DNA of 64,000 nucleotides from Plantago ovata. Lineage: Eukaryota; Streptophyta; Magnoliopsida; Lamiales; Plantaginaceae. The DNA lies in NCBI GenBank assembly GCA_028274465.1, contig CM051456.1, positions 7,379,545 to 7,443,544 on the forward strand. The letters are read 5' to 3'. Position 1 is the stretch's first letter, and the number at the start of each line of letters is the position of its first letter. The position numbers and the translations under genes were made by a program. Below are positions 49,717 through 62,113 of the stretch, piece by piece. Under the pieces are notes generated by a model, which ran no database searches, was not told the DNA's origin, and saw only the letters and a list, made by a program, of their open reading frames with translations.

Positions 49717-50253
49717 ATGGGATTTTCATGGTTCATCATACTCTCCATTCTTTTCATATCAATCATCCCAACTTTCCCAGCTCGAACCAACCCAGATTTA
49801 ATCCATAAAACTTGCAAGAACACCAAATACTATGACCTTTGTGTCTCCTCCTTGAAATCTGACTCTTCCAGTCCAAAAGCAGACACCAAAGGTTTAGCCC
49901 TGATCATGGTCAAGGTCGGAATGGCTAATGCTACTGCAACGAACGCATACCTTTCTTCACAGATGATAAGCGTCACAAACGACACACTGACGAAAAAAGT
50001 GATGAAAGAATGCTCGGACAAGTATGCTTCTGCGAACAACGCGTTCCAAAACTCAGTCCAGGATTTGAGCTCAGAGATGTACGACTATGCTTACGTGGAC
50101 GTAATGGCTGCTGCAGATTACCCGAACGCTTGTCATAACGCGTTCAAGAGGTATCCTGGTCTGGTTTATCCACCTGAACTTGCTGTTAGAGAAGATGGGT
50201 TGAAGCATATTTGTGATGTGCTTTTAGGGATTATTGATACTCTTGCTTCTTGA
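49717..50253 (+). CDS. C/VIF2: Invertase/pectin methylesterase inhibitor, C/VIF2-like
   Basis: This is a single-exon gene of 178 aa, the usual size of the family. The first 21 residues (ending TFPA) form a signal peptide, so the mature protein is secreted or vacuolar. Four conserved cysteines occur as two pairs (C-KNTKYYDL-C near the mature N terminus; ECSDKY and ACHNAF in the bundle), as expected for a four-helix inhibitor. A fifth lies in HICDVL. The fold alone does not separate invertase inhibitors from pectin methylesterase inhibitors. The position next to FAS2 matches Arabidopsis At5g64620 (C/VIF2), which blocks vacuolar invertase, and is the main reason for this call. Confidence 0.85.
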   Translation: MGFSWFIILSILFISIIPTFPARTNPDLIHKTCKNTKYYDLCVSSLKSDSSSPKADTKGLALIMVKVGMANATATNAYLSSQMISVTNDTLTKKVMKECSDKYASANNAFQNSVQDLSSEMYDYAYVDVMAAADYPNACHNAFKRYPGLVYPPELAVREDGLKHICDVLLGIIDTLAS

Positions 50254-50717
50254 ACTTTGTGGTTATGTTATTTATTAACTGTGTGTGCTTCTTTTAATGT
50301 TGTTTTTGCTTTTTGTGTAATGAAAAGCAGCTTTGTAATATCGGATATAACAAAGTGGATGATGCTTAAAGCCTTTCATGTTAGCGTTTTAATGAATAAA
50401 GAACATGTTACATCCACATTTTGTCAGATACAGATATTAGAAAAAGCTTATACTTTGGTCCATCTTAAATGGATACTTCTCTAGTCTCTCAAGTGGAGAG
50501 GTCAACTGAATCTTTTGAATTTATGTAAGGTTTGACAATTTTTAAATTAATCTGCTCCAAGTAGTCGATTTTCCAGATTACTCATGCAATGCCATTAAAC
50601 TTTTAGATGTGGAGAACAAACAAAACCAACTTACTATTTACTTAAAGAGTGACAGCAAACAACTTTGATTTCACATGAATGTATACAAAATTATACCAGA
50701 GTAGAGGAAATATTAGT

Positions 50718-53700
50718 TCAATCGATGACCATTGGAGTAATGCGCCTCTTTGCAGGCTTACTTGGATTCGAAACCGGAGCTTTTGTAATCTGTGAAGCTG
50801 GTTTTCCGTCTTCATTGACATCCTTCACCTTTTGTGAAACCTCAACCTTTTCCTTCCCGCCAACTACAGCAGCACCATTAGTGCCGCTGCTGACAGCTTC
50901 CTCCACAGGAGTCATATTTGTATCACCAATTGCATGCTTTTCCTCTACCAGACAAAAATGAAGTTTCATTAGGTGGAAAGGCTTTTATCATGTTTTTTTT
51001 TTTACGCAGAAGCTAGGGGAAACTTGTACAAACCTGAAGAGGGCATTGGTGAACCAAGTTCCTCATTGTTAAACTCGAAGAGGGAACAGAAACCATCTTG
51101 CGAGGATAAGGCCAGTAAGTTACCAGTTGGTGACCTGCATTTAAAGTATTTAATTGTAAATAAGTACTTGTAGGTGCTTATATTGCTGCAGAAATTTGCT
51201 TTATTCAGTGATAACCAATACCATGCAATGTCTGTTATAGCCGCATAGTGAATTCCAGCAACTATTAGTATAGGTTGAAGGCTTTCAGTGTCGTAGATGT
51301 ACAAGGAATTCAATGTGACCACTGCAAAGATAAGGCGGTAGGGGAGCTTGAAAAATGGAGCTGCACAACAAGATGAGTTATGATCAGTAAGATGTAGCTA
51401 GCTAATCACATAGAAAATCTAAGAAAGTGAAACGGAGAAGTACATTTATTTGATCCCCGCAGTTTAAATTTCATGGGGCAAAACCGAACGGCCACAACAG
51501 GTTTGCTGGCACCAGGGAGCATAAGTGCGGGCCTGGTTGGAAACACAAGCAGATGTCACAAATGAGAAAAAAGAAAAGGAAACCCCCAAACTTATCAGTG
51601 ATGTGTACAAGACTGAACTAATTTCATGGAGCAATGACCTATCACCTATTAAAAAAAAAAAGAACAGAAGAAACCTGAGATGGTCAAAACTTACTTGGAA
51701 AGATCTTTCCTGGCAAAACATATGCAGTATTGACAGAATCGGAACTAGATGCACTTTTATGAGAACCTGAAACAACACCGATTTCGTCACGAAACTACGA
51801 TAAAATTGTGCCATTTATAAGATTGTTACTCTCTTCAACAACCTAAACGGGGTAACATTTTTTAAGCCTAATCATGTTAATACTAGGTCACCTACCAAAC
51901 ACAATCTTTCACGCATTCATAGCTGGATATAGGATATTAGGATCTATATATATATGGCCCAACGAGTTGAGTACTTCATCAATTGAAATTACACATTCTG
52001 AAAAGAGTAACAAAAACACAACTGCCCATAGCACGAATATTTTTCATCCTGAGCTATTGGTCATACCGTCATAACATAGATATATGATGACATCTATTGC
52101 ACATAAGAAATCAAAATGGCATTAGGCATTTTCATGAAGAACATATTTTAAAAAAGCATTGGGTCTAATTTGTCGAGTATTGCTTCAATCATGGTATACC
52201 ACGTATCAACTTCACTTAAATAGAGTGGACAACTATATTGGTTTACCTGCAGGCACAACTAAAAAAGATCCATCTGTTGACCAGGCTAATCTTCGAAAGA
52301 AAGAAGGAAGCGTCTCATCATGGAAAAGATGGCTTTGAAAGCCTGAATCAAAAAAGAAAAAAAGAGAGCAGGTTATGAGTTTGTCCCCCCAAGGCTGCAT
52401 ACAGAATCCACAGCATCCATGTAACTGAATAAAACCTTAGAGTCATTTGAGATCTGCTGTTCTGTTTTAGATATAATATGCTGACAAACATAGTTTGCCT
52501 TCTCAACTCCTTTGGCTTTCGATGGCTTATTTAGGTAAACGCGACATGTTCTGTCAGAACTGAGTGATGCTGCATATTTTGCTAATGGATCCCATGCTAC
52601 ACCTTGAACATAATGGGCATGTGAATCCAGAATTTGGTGTACGGAACCTAAATGTTATAAAAGATTTGTCAGTAAAGTAACACTACATTTTTGTGAATAA
52701 GCATTAATACTATGCTTAACTGCGTACCTTTGCTAGTATCCCATATGATGCATGAATTGTCAACTGAACCAGAAATAATATATGCACCATCAGCAGACCA
52801 CTCCAGGTCCAATACATCTTTACGATGAAATCTGAAAGTAAGTCACTTATAAGTATACAAAACAAAAGTTAATATTAAATGTTTATATTATCGTTCCCTG
52901 AAAAGGACTTTTAGAACATTCTGCAAATCACATTTTGTTACAAACATGTGAAACAACAATCAAGCTGACAGACAGGCACAGAATATCTGAAACACAAGCT
53001 ATAAATCTTACACTAATGACTTGAGGACTTTCCAGACTTCACCAGCATCAGTGGAATGTGATTTCCATATAATGAGCTCACCACCTGCAAAAACAATGAC
53101 TCCGTTAAGATCATCCAGAAACTTAGTACTGAGAACAATAAGCAACTTGGTCACCAGCAGAGCTTGGAAAATGATTGCTTACCGTCACCACCAGATGCAA
53201 GCTGCTCACCTGTAATAGCAAGGAGATAGTTTAACTTCTGTACAACATTACAGGTACAGCAAAAGGCAAACTTTGAAAGTAACAACTACAGGCACATAAT
53301 CAAACATTATATTACACAAGCACTTAAGAAGAGTTCAATTCTCTGTTACTTCCACTCAGGTAACAAAAGCCATGGTGCATGATTGCCGGATTTGGCGACA
53401 CAAGAACACAATCATCTCTTTTAGATTAAGTGACATTTCTCAATAACATAAAAAAATGAAATTAAAAAGAAACTTTCTTGTTGACCTCCATTTTAGTAAG
53501 AAAGTAGCTTCTTTTACTCCAAGTTAGATCTTGATTCTATTTCAGTTATTATTCCAAGCCAGCATGACTAATGTCCTTGGCCGAAATGGCCTAGACTTCT
53601 CAGTCAGTTTCATACATGTTCCATGGTTTTTGTTTTCTTGGCTTGGGGCGTTACAAAGGTAATACCTCTCTTCTTAGCGCTTCAAAGGGCAAAACAACTC

Positions 53701-55440
53701 AAGTATATCCAGGTTATAATCGAGAGAGATGGCTCCTCCAACCAATGTTACTCAAAGCAGAAAAAAAGCTAGGCAGAACGTCAACCAGGAGACATCTCAA
53801 GTGCCGGAATCAAAGCGCGCTAATTACTACTGTATACATGGAACCCACTTACCTCCAGAACAATGTTAATAGAAAGCAAACGACATGATCATCACACACA
53901 AGAAAAAACAAGTAGCTTTGAAGAACTTACGCACAAAAAAAACCTTGCATGTGAACAGATCATATAAAGCAAGCATCAAGTACCACAAGTTACAGGACAT
54001 GCATTATGCTACATACATAGGAGTATAAGTATAGTGTGGGTTTCAAATGACATCAGATAAAATCTCAACAGATCGGATACTATATAAGGGAAAATGAATT
54101 AACAGCTCAATCAAAATAAAGCTCAAGGGCACATGATAAACTCTCAACAAACAGAGCAGAGAACTTTTCATTTCACCAAATATGAAAGGAAAGCTTGCCT
54201 GAAGGGGAGAAACGAAGGACATTCACAGCAGAACTATGGTAGGAAAGATTGTTCTGATACGTAACTCCAGGATCCTTTTTCTGATCTTTGCAGGAAGTAG
54301 TTTCCCATATCTGCAACATATAATATCCATTCTTTTCAAACATGACGCTTGCACACAAGAGTACATATTTGGCAAGTTTCATTAAAAAAATAAATCTAGC
54401 ACAGGCTTGCACACATGACACTTTTCAAAAATGATGCTTGCACACAAGAGTACAGATTTGGCAAGTTTCATAAAAAAAGCTTGCACACGCTTGCACACAA
54501 GAATACAGATTTGGCAAGTTTCATAAAAAAAAGCTTGCACACAAGAATACAGATTTGGCAAGTTTCATAAAAGAAAGCTAGAAAAACATAACATAAATAA
54601 CGAAAACTTTTCATCAGTAACAAAATAGCTAATGTAACCATAGGCTGAAAACAAATGGTGTTAAATGAACTACGTTGCGTACTTCTGTAGCCTGGGTTCT
54701 GGTAATTTAATTCGTGAAAACATGTATTTGTAATGCATTTGCAATATCTTTCGGTGCTCACTCGTCTGGATATGATAAATTCAATTCTAAGTTTCCCTGA
54801 GCTATGTAAAGTGTCAAACTAATCCAACATGACTGAAAATTGGGCTCTAATTTCCAAATGACTTACAGAAATTCCTTTTCACTTGTGGATAGTATAGTTT
54901 AAAGTCTTGTTGCAGCTATTCAGAAAAACAAATGCACCACTGTTGATTGAAGTATTGAACATCATCAATTTCCGGCATCTGGACCCATCCTAATTGCGAT
55001 ACTAGAAATAAAGGGTGTTAAACTGTCCAAACACCAGATCAATGGAACTACAATGGAATATCAAATAGGTTACTTAGACGCCCAAAAAACAAAAAAACAA
55101 AAAAAATCAATCAATTCTATTAAAATTCATATGTTAGGATCTCTGAATTCCTACTTCAATTGCAGATTATGCCCATTTTGGGCCTGGCAATCGGATCATG
55201 GGGATGTGAGATTTGAGAATTAACTCCGTTACAAGTAAATGCAGCTAAGCAAATTGAATCCAGTTCCATTACAGCAGGAAGAAGTGAAATGGAGAGAGAG
55301 ATCGATGAGGAAAAGTGTTGAGGTACCTTGATGTCATAGTCGGCACCGGCGGTGGCAAGGAGGCCGGAGCGCGGATGGAAATCGCAGGAGAGTACTGGTT
55401 TCGATTCGTGCCAATTGATCTGTACCGTTCCACCTCTCAT
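50718..55440 (-). CDS. FAS2: FAS2, WD40 subunit of chromatin assembly factor 1 (apparent frameshift)
   Basis: Twelve exons in coding order: 55440-55327, 54310-54199, 53209-53183, 53084-53012, 52831-52728, 52647-52426, 52342-52247, 51766-51695, 51532-51444, 51360-51222, 51134-51034 and 50944-50718. The protein of about 458 aa starts [20 protein letters not shown] and holds WD-type repeats ([65 protein letters not shown]). It ends with a Lys-rich tail. FAS2 works with FAS1 and MSI1 to deposit H3-H4 on new DNA. Exon 2 ends with a GC donor (TCAG|GCAAGC). Exon 8 is one nucleotide short for its neighbours' phases: the frame shifts in a run of four T (plus-strand A at 51715-51718). The exon 6 to 7 junction is uncertain (donor 52426 or 52436). 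Confidence 0.88.
54349..54580. repeat. Minisatellite in FAS2 intron 1
   Basis: At least four imperfect copies of a unit of about 45-55 bp beginning CTTGCACACAAGA-TACAGA and including TTTGGCAAGTTTCATAAAA lie head to tail. The last two copies are almost identical. Confidence 0.85.
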
Positions 55441-55566
55441 CTTCTGTTTCTTCTATTCTCTGCGAATTTACTTACAGATGAAGTTTTTTTTTTTTTTTTA
55501 GGAAGAAGATTAAGTGTTAGGGTTTCAAGAAGCGGTGGTGGAGGGAAATGAGAGGATACTCCTCGT

Positions 55567-55578
55567 TTTGGCGGGAAA
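55567..55578 (-). promoter_or_regulatory. E2F site in the FAS2 promoter
   Basis: TTTGGCGGGAAA (plus strand) is a perfect E2F motif in both orientations, about 130 bp upstream of the FAS2 ATG. CAF-1 genes are S-phase genes, so E2F control is expected. Confidence 0.75.
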
Positions 55579-56307
55579 TGTAGACTCCCCAATATTATTT
55601 ATTTTATTGTATAAATAAATAAATCCAACAAAATTAAGGGCTCGCTGTTTGGTTGGATTTATTAAAAAGCGGAATTATTAGTTTAGAACTTAGAAATATA
55701 GTACATACATGTGTTTGCCTAAATTATTTTATAAGTTGTACCATTCTTGTACCGTGTTTTATATGTTGCACTGTACAACACATTAAAGCACCATAAGACA
55801 CAACTATATATTGTAGCAAAGAATAAACTGATTCGAACCTTACACTGCTATCATTTTTTAGAAAACCTACACCACTAGTCCACTACTTACGAAATGCAAA
55901 TGTTTGAAGTGATTTCTTACACTAATATTCAGATTTTTTTTTATTTTTTTTATTTTTTATTTTTTAAGATTTAACAACTGCAGCCCAAATTTTTTAAGTT
56001 TTGCTAATTCATAGAAGAACAGAGGCATTATTAGCCCTCACAAATACTAATAGTTTTGTTTTCAAGATGAGTTGAAAACATTTCAACTTTGGGGTGAAAA
56101 AAAAGGAGAGAGGGGGGGACATTGCCCCATCTTGGACTTGGAGTAATATAACTCTCTTGATAACAAAGCTTTATGCGTGTAAACAGGAGCAGCAAAGTAA
56201 AACACAATTCGGACAAATTCATGCTCTGGAGCATGTGACCAAACAAAAGCTGAAAGCCTGAAACAATTTGTGATAATGAAGTTACAGAAACAGGGATGTG
56301 CGATTAT
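55579..56307. other. Spacer between the TBL and FAS2 genes
   Basis: This is AT-rich sequence with the FAS2 promoter on the left and the 3' UTR of the TBL gene on the right. No exon was seen. Confidence 0.45.
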
Positions 56308-58353
56308 CTATCCAAGGTTCAAGTTAGCAGCAGCAGATGTCAAGTTGCCAAATAAATGGGAAATGACAATTTGGTTCCAGATATCAGGTACTCCGGGTAA
56401 ACACCAGTGACTACAATCAGAAATAGATGGATTGTCACTCCAGACACCCACGTGGGCGTCACTCCGGTATGCTGACATTGGCGTAACATGGAGAACATCA
56501 ACAGGAAAGCTCATATTCATTACCACCTGAAATATAGTGTCTGAAAATTGACTCTGCTCCTTCTCTTCAGTATCTTCCATAGAAGGTATCTTAGTTACAT
56601 TACACCTGCAGAAGAGGATATTCAGTTTCTGAATGTGAAAGAACACAAGCTTTCAAACTTCAAAGTACAAAACCTACCTCCAGTGAGAAGGTTCGAACGT
56701 TCTGAAGAAAACCCGTGTCCTTTCTGGATTTACCATGCTATCAATCCAAGATGCCCAGGTTTGCAAGGCAGTTCTGAAAGCATCCTCTATTGACATTTCA
56801 AGCTTCAATGATTTGCCGACCTGGAAATAGAATCCCCTGTCAACAAAGATATTAGCAGCTCAACATACACATAAACAGACATGAATATTAAAACGTAATT
56901 TTCATAAAGACTGATTCGTGACGAAATGATAACTTCAATGATACAGCAGTACATTTTTTTTCTTGGTTATTTACGGTACATTATATGCTTCTTGATTCAT
57001 TAGTCACAAACTCCAAGTCGGTCACTTCCTGTTTGGAGTGTGCTAGACACATTTTTTCGAAGAAATCAAGTCAAAACAATAATTACTTAGCCAAGCTCAG
57101 TCTCAACGTTGAATCATTTTACAATTTAAATGCCAGTTGCAAGTAATGATAGTGATCTGCCAGGTATTGTTTATATCAATGATCTATCTTCTGCAAGCTA
57201 GGAAAAAATTAAACAAGAAAGCACCTCGGAGAAGAGAAAAAACTGTATCTAATTCAGCAAAAATGACAAGCTTTTACAACCAAATCAGCCAAGTGGAGAA
57301 AGTAATTGACAGTGATCAGGTATTCAACTGATATGGAAACTACAAGGAGAATCAATAATCCAGTCATGTACTATGTACACCATTGAAAGGAATACGACAA
57401 TAAAATCGACATTGGAAACAATTTGTGAATGGTTTATTAAAAAAAAGGTGTTAAATGCATCTGGATCATTATAGACCCAGTCAGAACAATGAGATGAATC
57501 GAGAGATCGATCATCATACAGAAGTACAGAACTAACAAACTTACAGTCTAGAAAGCTTCCTGGGAATCCACCACTGACCAGAATTGAAGATAAGAACATC
57601 TGAATCAATCCACTCTGCACTGATTTCATCCAACTTGTCTAACTCAACTATCGACCTGACTTTCCTTGGTACATGTTTGGGTGCCACATTGACTTGCACA
57701 AGGAAAACTGATCGATAGAATTCAATGGTGAAATTAAAGTAACCAAACCTTACTCCTAAGAATCGGGTATCCTTTGTTATCGTGCTCCCATTGACTTCAT
57801 AAACACTTTCCTTATCATCCAGTCCACTCATTAGCAAACATATCATTGACTCCCATTGCGTTCTACTCATTGAATCACCAACAAAAACCACTCTTTTATT
57901 TCGTAGTGCTTCCAACACGAGACTCATATTGCCTCTTCGAATGTCACAATTATTGGGTTTCCAACGCCATTTAAGATAATCGTCATCCATACGACCATTA
58001 GCTAAGCAATTAAAACCTTGCTCGACGAAAGGACATTCTGAAGCATTATACAGGGGGTAGCTATCATCCAGAACCCACTTTCCATCAAAAATATCACAGA
58101 TGATTGATGAATCATCAAGACCATAAAATCCATCCTTGTGATCATAGAATGCATGCAAAATATGTGGAAGTGTGTAGAAGCACCCAAAACCAATTGCCCA
58201 AAGGAATAAAACTGACGATACAATTATGATTAGACCATGAAACAAAAGAGAAAACTGTTTCTTGCTATGTCTAGGGCTGACAATATTAGCTACCCTGTGT
58301 TTATAAGAAAATGTTATATTAGAAACACTGATCCTCTCAATCAACAGCGTCAT
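56308..58353 (-). CDS. Trichome birefringence-like (TBL/DUF231) polysaccharide O-acetyltransferase
   Basis: Three exons (58353-57545, 56836-56678, 56605-56308) join in frame to 421 aa. A basic N terminus and one membrane segment at about 36-58 predict a type II Golgi protein. The PMR5N domain follows (CDIFDGKWVLDDSYPLYNAS to KWRWKPNNCD, about 86-137). The catalytic GDS motif is VVFVGDSMSR (159-161) and the DxxH motif is DCSHWCLPG (D386, H389), so both parts of the acetyltransferase site are present. Members acetylate xylan, mannan, xyloglucan or pectin. I cannot tell which polysaccharide this one uses. The leader may carry introns, since no promoter was found close to 58353. Confidence 0.92.
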
Positions 58354-60378
58354 TTACCACACCAACTGGGAGCGCATAAAGAATGTCAGATCCTTACCAA
58401 ACCCAGTACTTGTAGCGATATACCAATTCACTAGTTCCAAATAATAGCCACGCTGAGGCTATACAAATTCACTAGTACCGAATAATAGCCACGCTGAGGG
58501 TATGTATCAGTAACATCACCTGACAAACCAAAACAAATTTCTCAGATTAACACCATGTTATAAGGCCATTCTTTAATGAAAACCTTAAAGAATGACAAAC
58601 TGAAACTAAAAAACAATCATGAATCTTATGTAATGAAAAACAAGCACTTACAAACCAAAACAATCATCTGCAGCTAGACTAAAACATATCAAGCTTCTTG
58701 AATCTCAATCATGAAATTGAGAAATACTGGCATCATATACTCAACACAATGTATGCATTTCTGTACAAATGAGCTACCAAATGCAGCATAAGTCAAATGG
58801 ATGGTCCACTTTAATTATATTAAAACTGCTAGGATATAAAATTCTCTCAAATTTCACCCCACATATATTTGTAGGAAACTTAGAGAAATCCTGGTATCAC
58901 ATACGCAACATGATGTATTCATTTCTGTATAAATGAGCTACCAAATGCAGCATGGACCCTCACTAATTTGCCAAGAAGTAAATGTAAAGATTCTTCATAT
59001 CATCTATTTGGAGAAAGCTATCATGAAAAAATTATGAGCAATCATATCTACCAGGAATTATGAATATTTCAACACATTATCTGTGGTCTATATATATAAA
59101 TCATTATATAGAAGCAATCACCAAAGGAAGACAAATATCACATAAATGATAATGAAAAATAATTACTCGAACCATCAAATGCTTACCTTTCCTCCTTTCT
59201 CTTCTAGAATCAAACTGAAACTGTTGTGTGAAAAAAAAAAAAAAGGTACTAGTTATTACACTCATTTTTCTTTTTTACAGGGTAGTGGCTGGAATGCAGT
59301 ATCTAAAGGAGCTCAAGTCACCATCGGGGTAATGGGGAGCATTGTCGATCCTCCGGTTGCATTTGCATTTCAGAATAATAAACAAATACACAATGTATGT
59401 TCCCAATTTTTTATTGTTAGAACAATAGCACCCTTAACCTTCACTCCACCACAAAAGAATACATGAAACATTGAAATCGATCTTGCAAATTGAAGTATTC
59501 GCCTCCACTCTAGCCCACAGGTCTACTATTTAGGCATCTGAATCTCACGCGTATTTTTCCAATGTAGAAACTGACTGGAGTACCCTCTTCAGGCAGTAGG
59601 TCAATGTAAAGTATTTCTTTTGGATATGGCTGACATGGAGTACCTTTTCGGTACTTGGTACAATCTGGAGTATATTTCTAGGATTTTTTGCCTAAACCTG
59701 AGTGCCTTTTTCAGCAGACAGTGGTTTAATGTAAAGTATACTGTATCTTTTAGACCGTGACAACCTGGAGTACCGTTTGTGTACATGGTACAAACTGGAG
59801 TTTTTTTTTTTCTTTTGGATATTCGGAGCTTTTAGTGACAAAACACTGACTAAAGGAAAATGAATCTGTAATTACCGTGAATATACAATTTAACAACCAA
59901 ACAACAGCTAAGTATTCAGATTTCAGATCTTAAGATACAACCAATACAATAACCTACTGTCCCAAAAAAAATCAATTTGAACTGCCCTTCAGAGATGAAG
60001 TCAAGAATTCACCCCAACATGCCCCGACTTAAATAACAAAAACACTCATGGTACTTAACCATGCAACATAATAGACAAGTTGATGCCATACGGACAAATA
60101 TAAATGAAGCACTAATCAGAATCTCAACACAGTTAAAATGGAAAGACGATATCTACGAGTAGGGGAAGCTGACCTGGGCATGCATTATGATGTCTATCTC
60201 AGAGGTGCCACTTGAAATGTTCCATAGAATTAAGACACATACAAGGAGTATCAGCTTGAATGATGTGTTCCCATCATGTGACCAAATTTTCAGCTCTGAA
60301 GAGTTGATTGATCCTCGATTTGATATGCAAATCAAAGAACTGGGAGTTTTGAAGCTGATGGAACTGGAAACCGCAATG
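58354..60378. other. Spacer upstream of the TBL gene
   Basis: This contains the TBL leader and promoter and several local repeats. A unit of about 45 bp is duplicated at 58425-58500 (AATTCACTAGT, AATAATAGCCACGCTGAGG). A unit of about 80 bp recurs at 58712-58795 and 58885-58955 (AAATGAGCTACCAAATGCAG). Three imperfect CTGGAGTACC-type units lie at 59570-59805. One orphan exon-like segment lies at 59281. Confidence 0.5.
59281..59394 (+). pseudogene. Orphan exon-like fragment, 38 codons, unidentified
   Basis: A 114-nt open stretch is bounded by a textbook acceptor (TTTCTTTTTTACAG) and donor (GTATGT). It encodes GSGWNAVSKGAQVTIGVMGS and then IVDPPVAFAFQNN. The protein-like composition contrasts with the flanking AT-rich sequence. 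No partner exons were found nearby, so it is probably a stranded gene fragment. I do not recognise the parent gene. Confidence 0.4.
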
Positions 60379-62113
60379 CCCTAAAACATTTACTCATCTC
60401 AGTGGGCAAACAACCCAACCAGTTGTCGGATTCTTCCTTCGAATTCTCTGTAGCTTATGTGAGCCACTCTGTATCCGCTCAGGAATAGCATATGTTATTC
60501 AACCTGGAGTCAGACCCTGCTCTTTAAGTTTTGAATACAAATCAACAGCTTCTTCAGTTCTCCCACACTTTCCAAAGCAATCAATTAAGATATTGTATGT
60601 CACTATGTTTGGTGAACAACTTTCAGCAAGCATTTCACTGAACAAGGTATATGCCATAACAACTTTACCAGACTTGCCAAAACACTCTATTAATGTACTA
60701 AAAGTGACAACATCAGGATTCAAACCTTTCTCTTGCATTTCTTTGAACCTAATGTGCGCTTCATCAATGTCACCATTTTTCCCCAGACAATTGATCAATG
60801 AACTGTAAGAGATAATGTGAGGTATGCAATCACTATTCTCAAGCTCATCAAATATTCTTACAGCTTCATTAACTCTTCCAGCTCTACCAAAGCTAGAAAT
60901 CAGAATATTGTAGGTAAAAATGTCAGGGGTAGGCCCATCTTGTTTCATCTTCTCATATAGATCAAGTAGATGAAATATCTGCTTTGATTTGCCTAAAGCA
61001 GTAAAGACAGTGTTGTACAAGAAAGTGACTATTACAATACGCTTTTCATGAGTCCTGTTCAGTAGGTCAATAGCTTCAATAACTTTCCCTGAGCTACATA
61101 AGCTCTCTAACATGGAAAGAAAAGCATCCCTATCTCCTCTATCATGGAAAGACCACATACAGAACAACCTATTCGCTTCACTTGCATGACCCATTTTACT
61201 TGGTGTTCTCACAAGAAATGCACAGATTGACTTATTCATGTACTTGCTCGATATTTCCACTACCTCATCCATCCTACCAAGCTGTCCTTCACAAATCAAT
61301 ACATTGAGAATGAGACTGTACGTAAATTCATTTGGCCTGCAATTACTTTTTACCATTTCAGAGAAAAGAGTCATACTTTTCTCCAACATTCGATCCCTAA
61401 CAAGGACCTCAATAATTGTGTTATAGGCCATGGAATTGGGTTTGCAATTCCTTTCTAGCATTTCTTTAAATAAACTCACAGCTTCGTCCGCCTTCCCTGC
61501 CTCCCTATAATCCTTATTAAGATGGTATAAGTATACTCATCAGGTTGACAATGGCTCCTTCTCAAGTCTTCAAAGAACTTGTAAGCCTGATAAATCTGGC
61601 AAGATGCTGCACTGCTGCAGCATATCAGACCATTAGATTCTATGCAATTCACATCCTAACACACGGTAACACCCAGCAGACTTATAAGTATAACACGTCA
61701 ATCTCAGCTCCCATTTCTTCACCAAATCCAATCATTTCTCCAATCCATCAAAACCATCAGTAGCACAAATGAGTATATTAACAGTCGATATATTACTACC
61801 ACGCGTCCCCGATTTCTCCATTAAACAATAATCACTCCAATCCTATCAACCCGATCCTGTAGAGACGAATTCGACAGAATCAGCAGATATATATATCGGA
61901 AGCTTCGGCGGAAGTTAGTGCTACGGTTAGGGTTTGGAGGAACTCTGCGAGGTGGAGGAAAGGGTCGGGCGACGTGGAGGATATTTGCGGCTTTGCAAAT
62001 GAGGTCGCAGCGGGAGAGGTGACGGAGGCTTCGATTGCGCCGGCTTTGGTTGTTTTGGTTACTCTGCCGGTGTACCTGGTGGCGGAGGAGAGGGAAAATA
62101 ATATACGCTTCAT
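60379..62113 (-). pseudogene. ABO5-like PPR gene (At1g51965 type), decayed
   Basis: Fragments of one mitochondrial PPR protein lie in the right order. They are the N terminus MKRILFSLSSATRYTGRVTK at 62113, DPFLHLAEFLQTLT, then MEKSGTRGSNISTVNILI and LVKKWELRLTCYTYKS near 61740. Next come KFFEDLRRSHCQPDEYTYTI near 61550 and a long open part of about 326 codons (61479-60499) with some eight PPR motifs such as PDIFTYNILISSFGRAGRVN. Lesions include large internal deletions and a TGA inside the VKKWEL segment. There is also a 1-nt deletion near 61495 (GRQGK to ADEAV) and a TGA at 60499 where the family reads PDSITY. Matching C-terminal sequence (RRKNPTTGWVVCPL) follows the stop. Intact ABO5 acts in nad2 intron splicing. 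Confidence 0.82.

Noticed and set aside
53616..53888. Plus-strand 90-codon frame within the FAS2 region
   Set aside because: It lies wholly within the FAS2 intron between the exons ending at 54199 and beginning at 53209, and has no splice or motif support.
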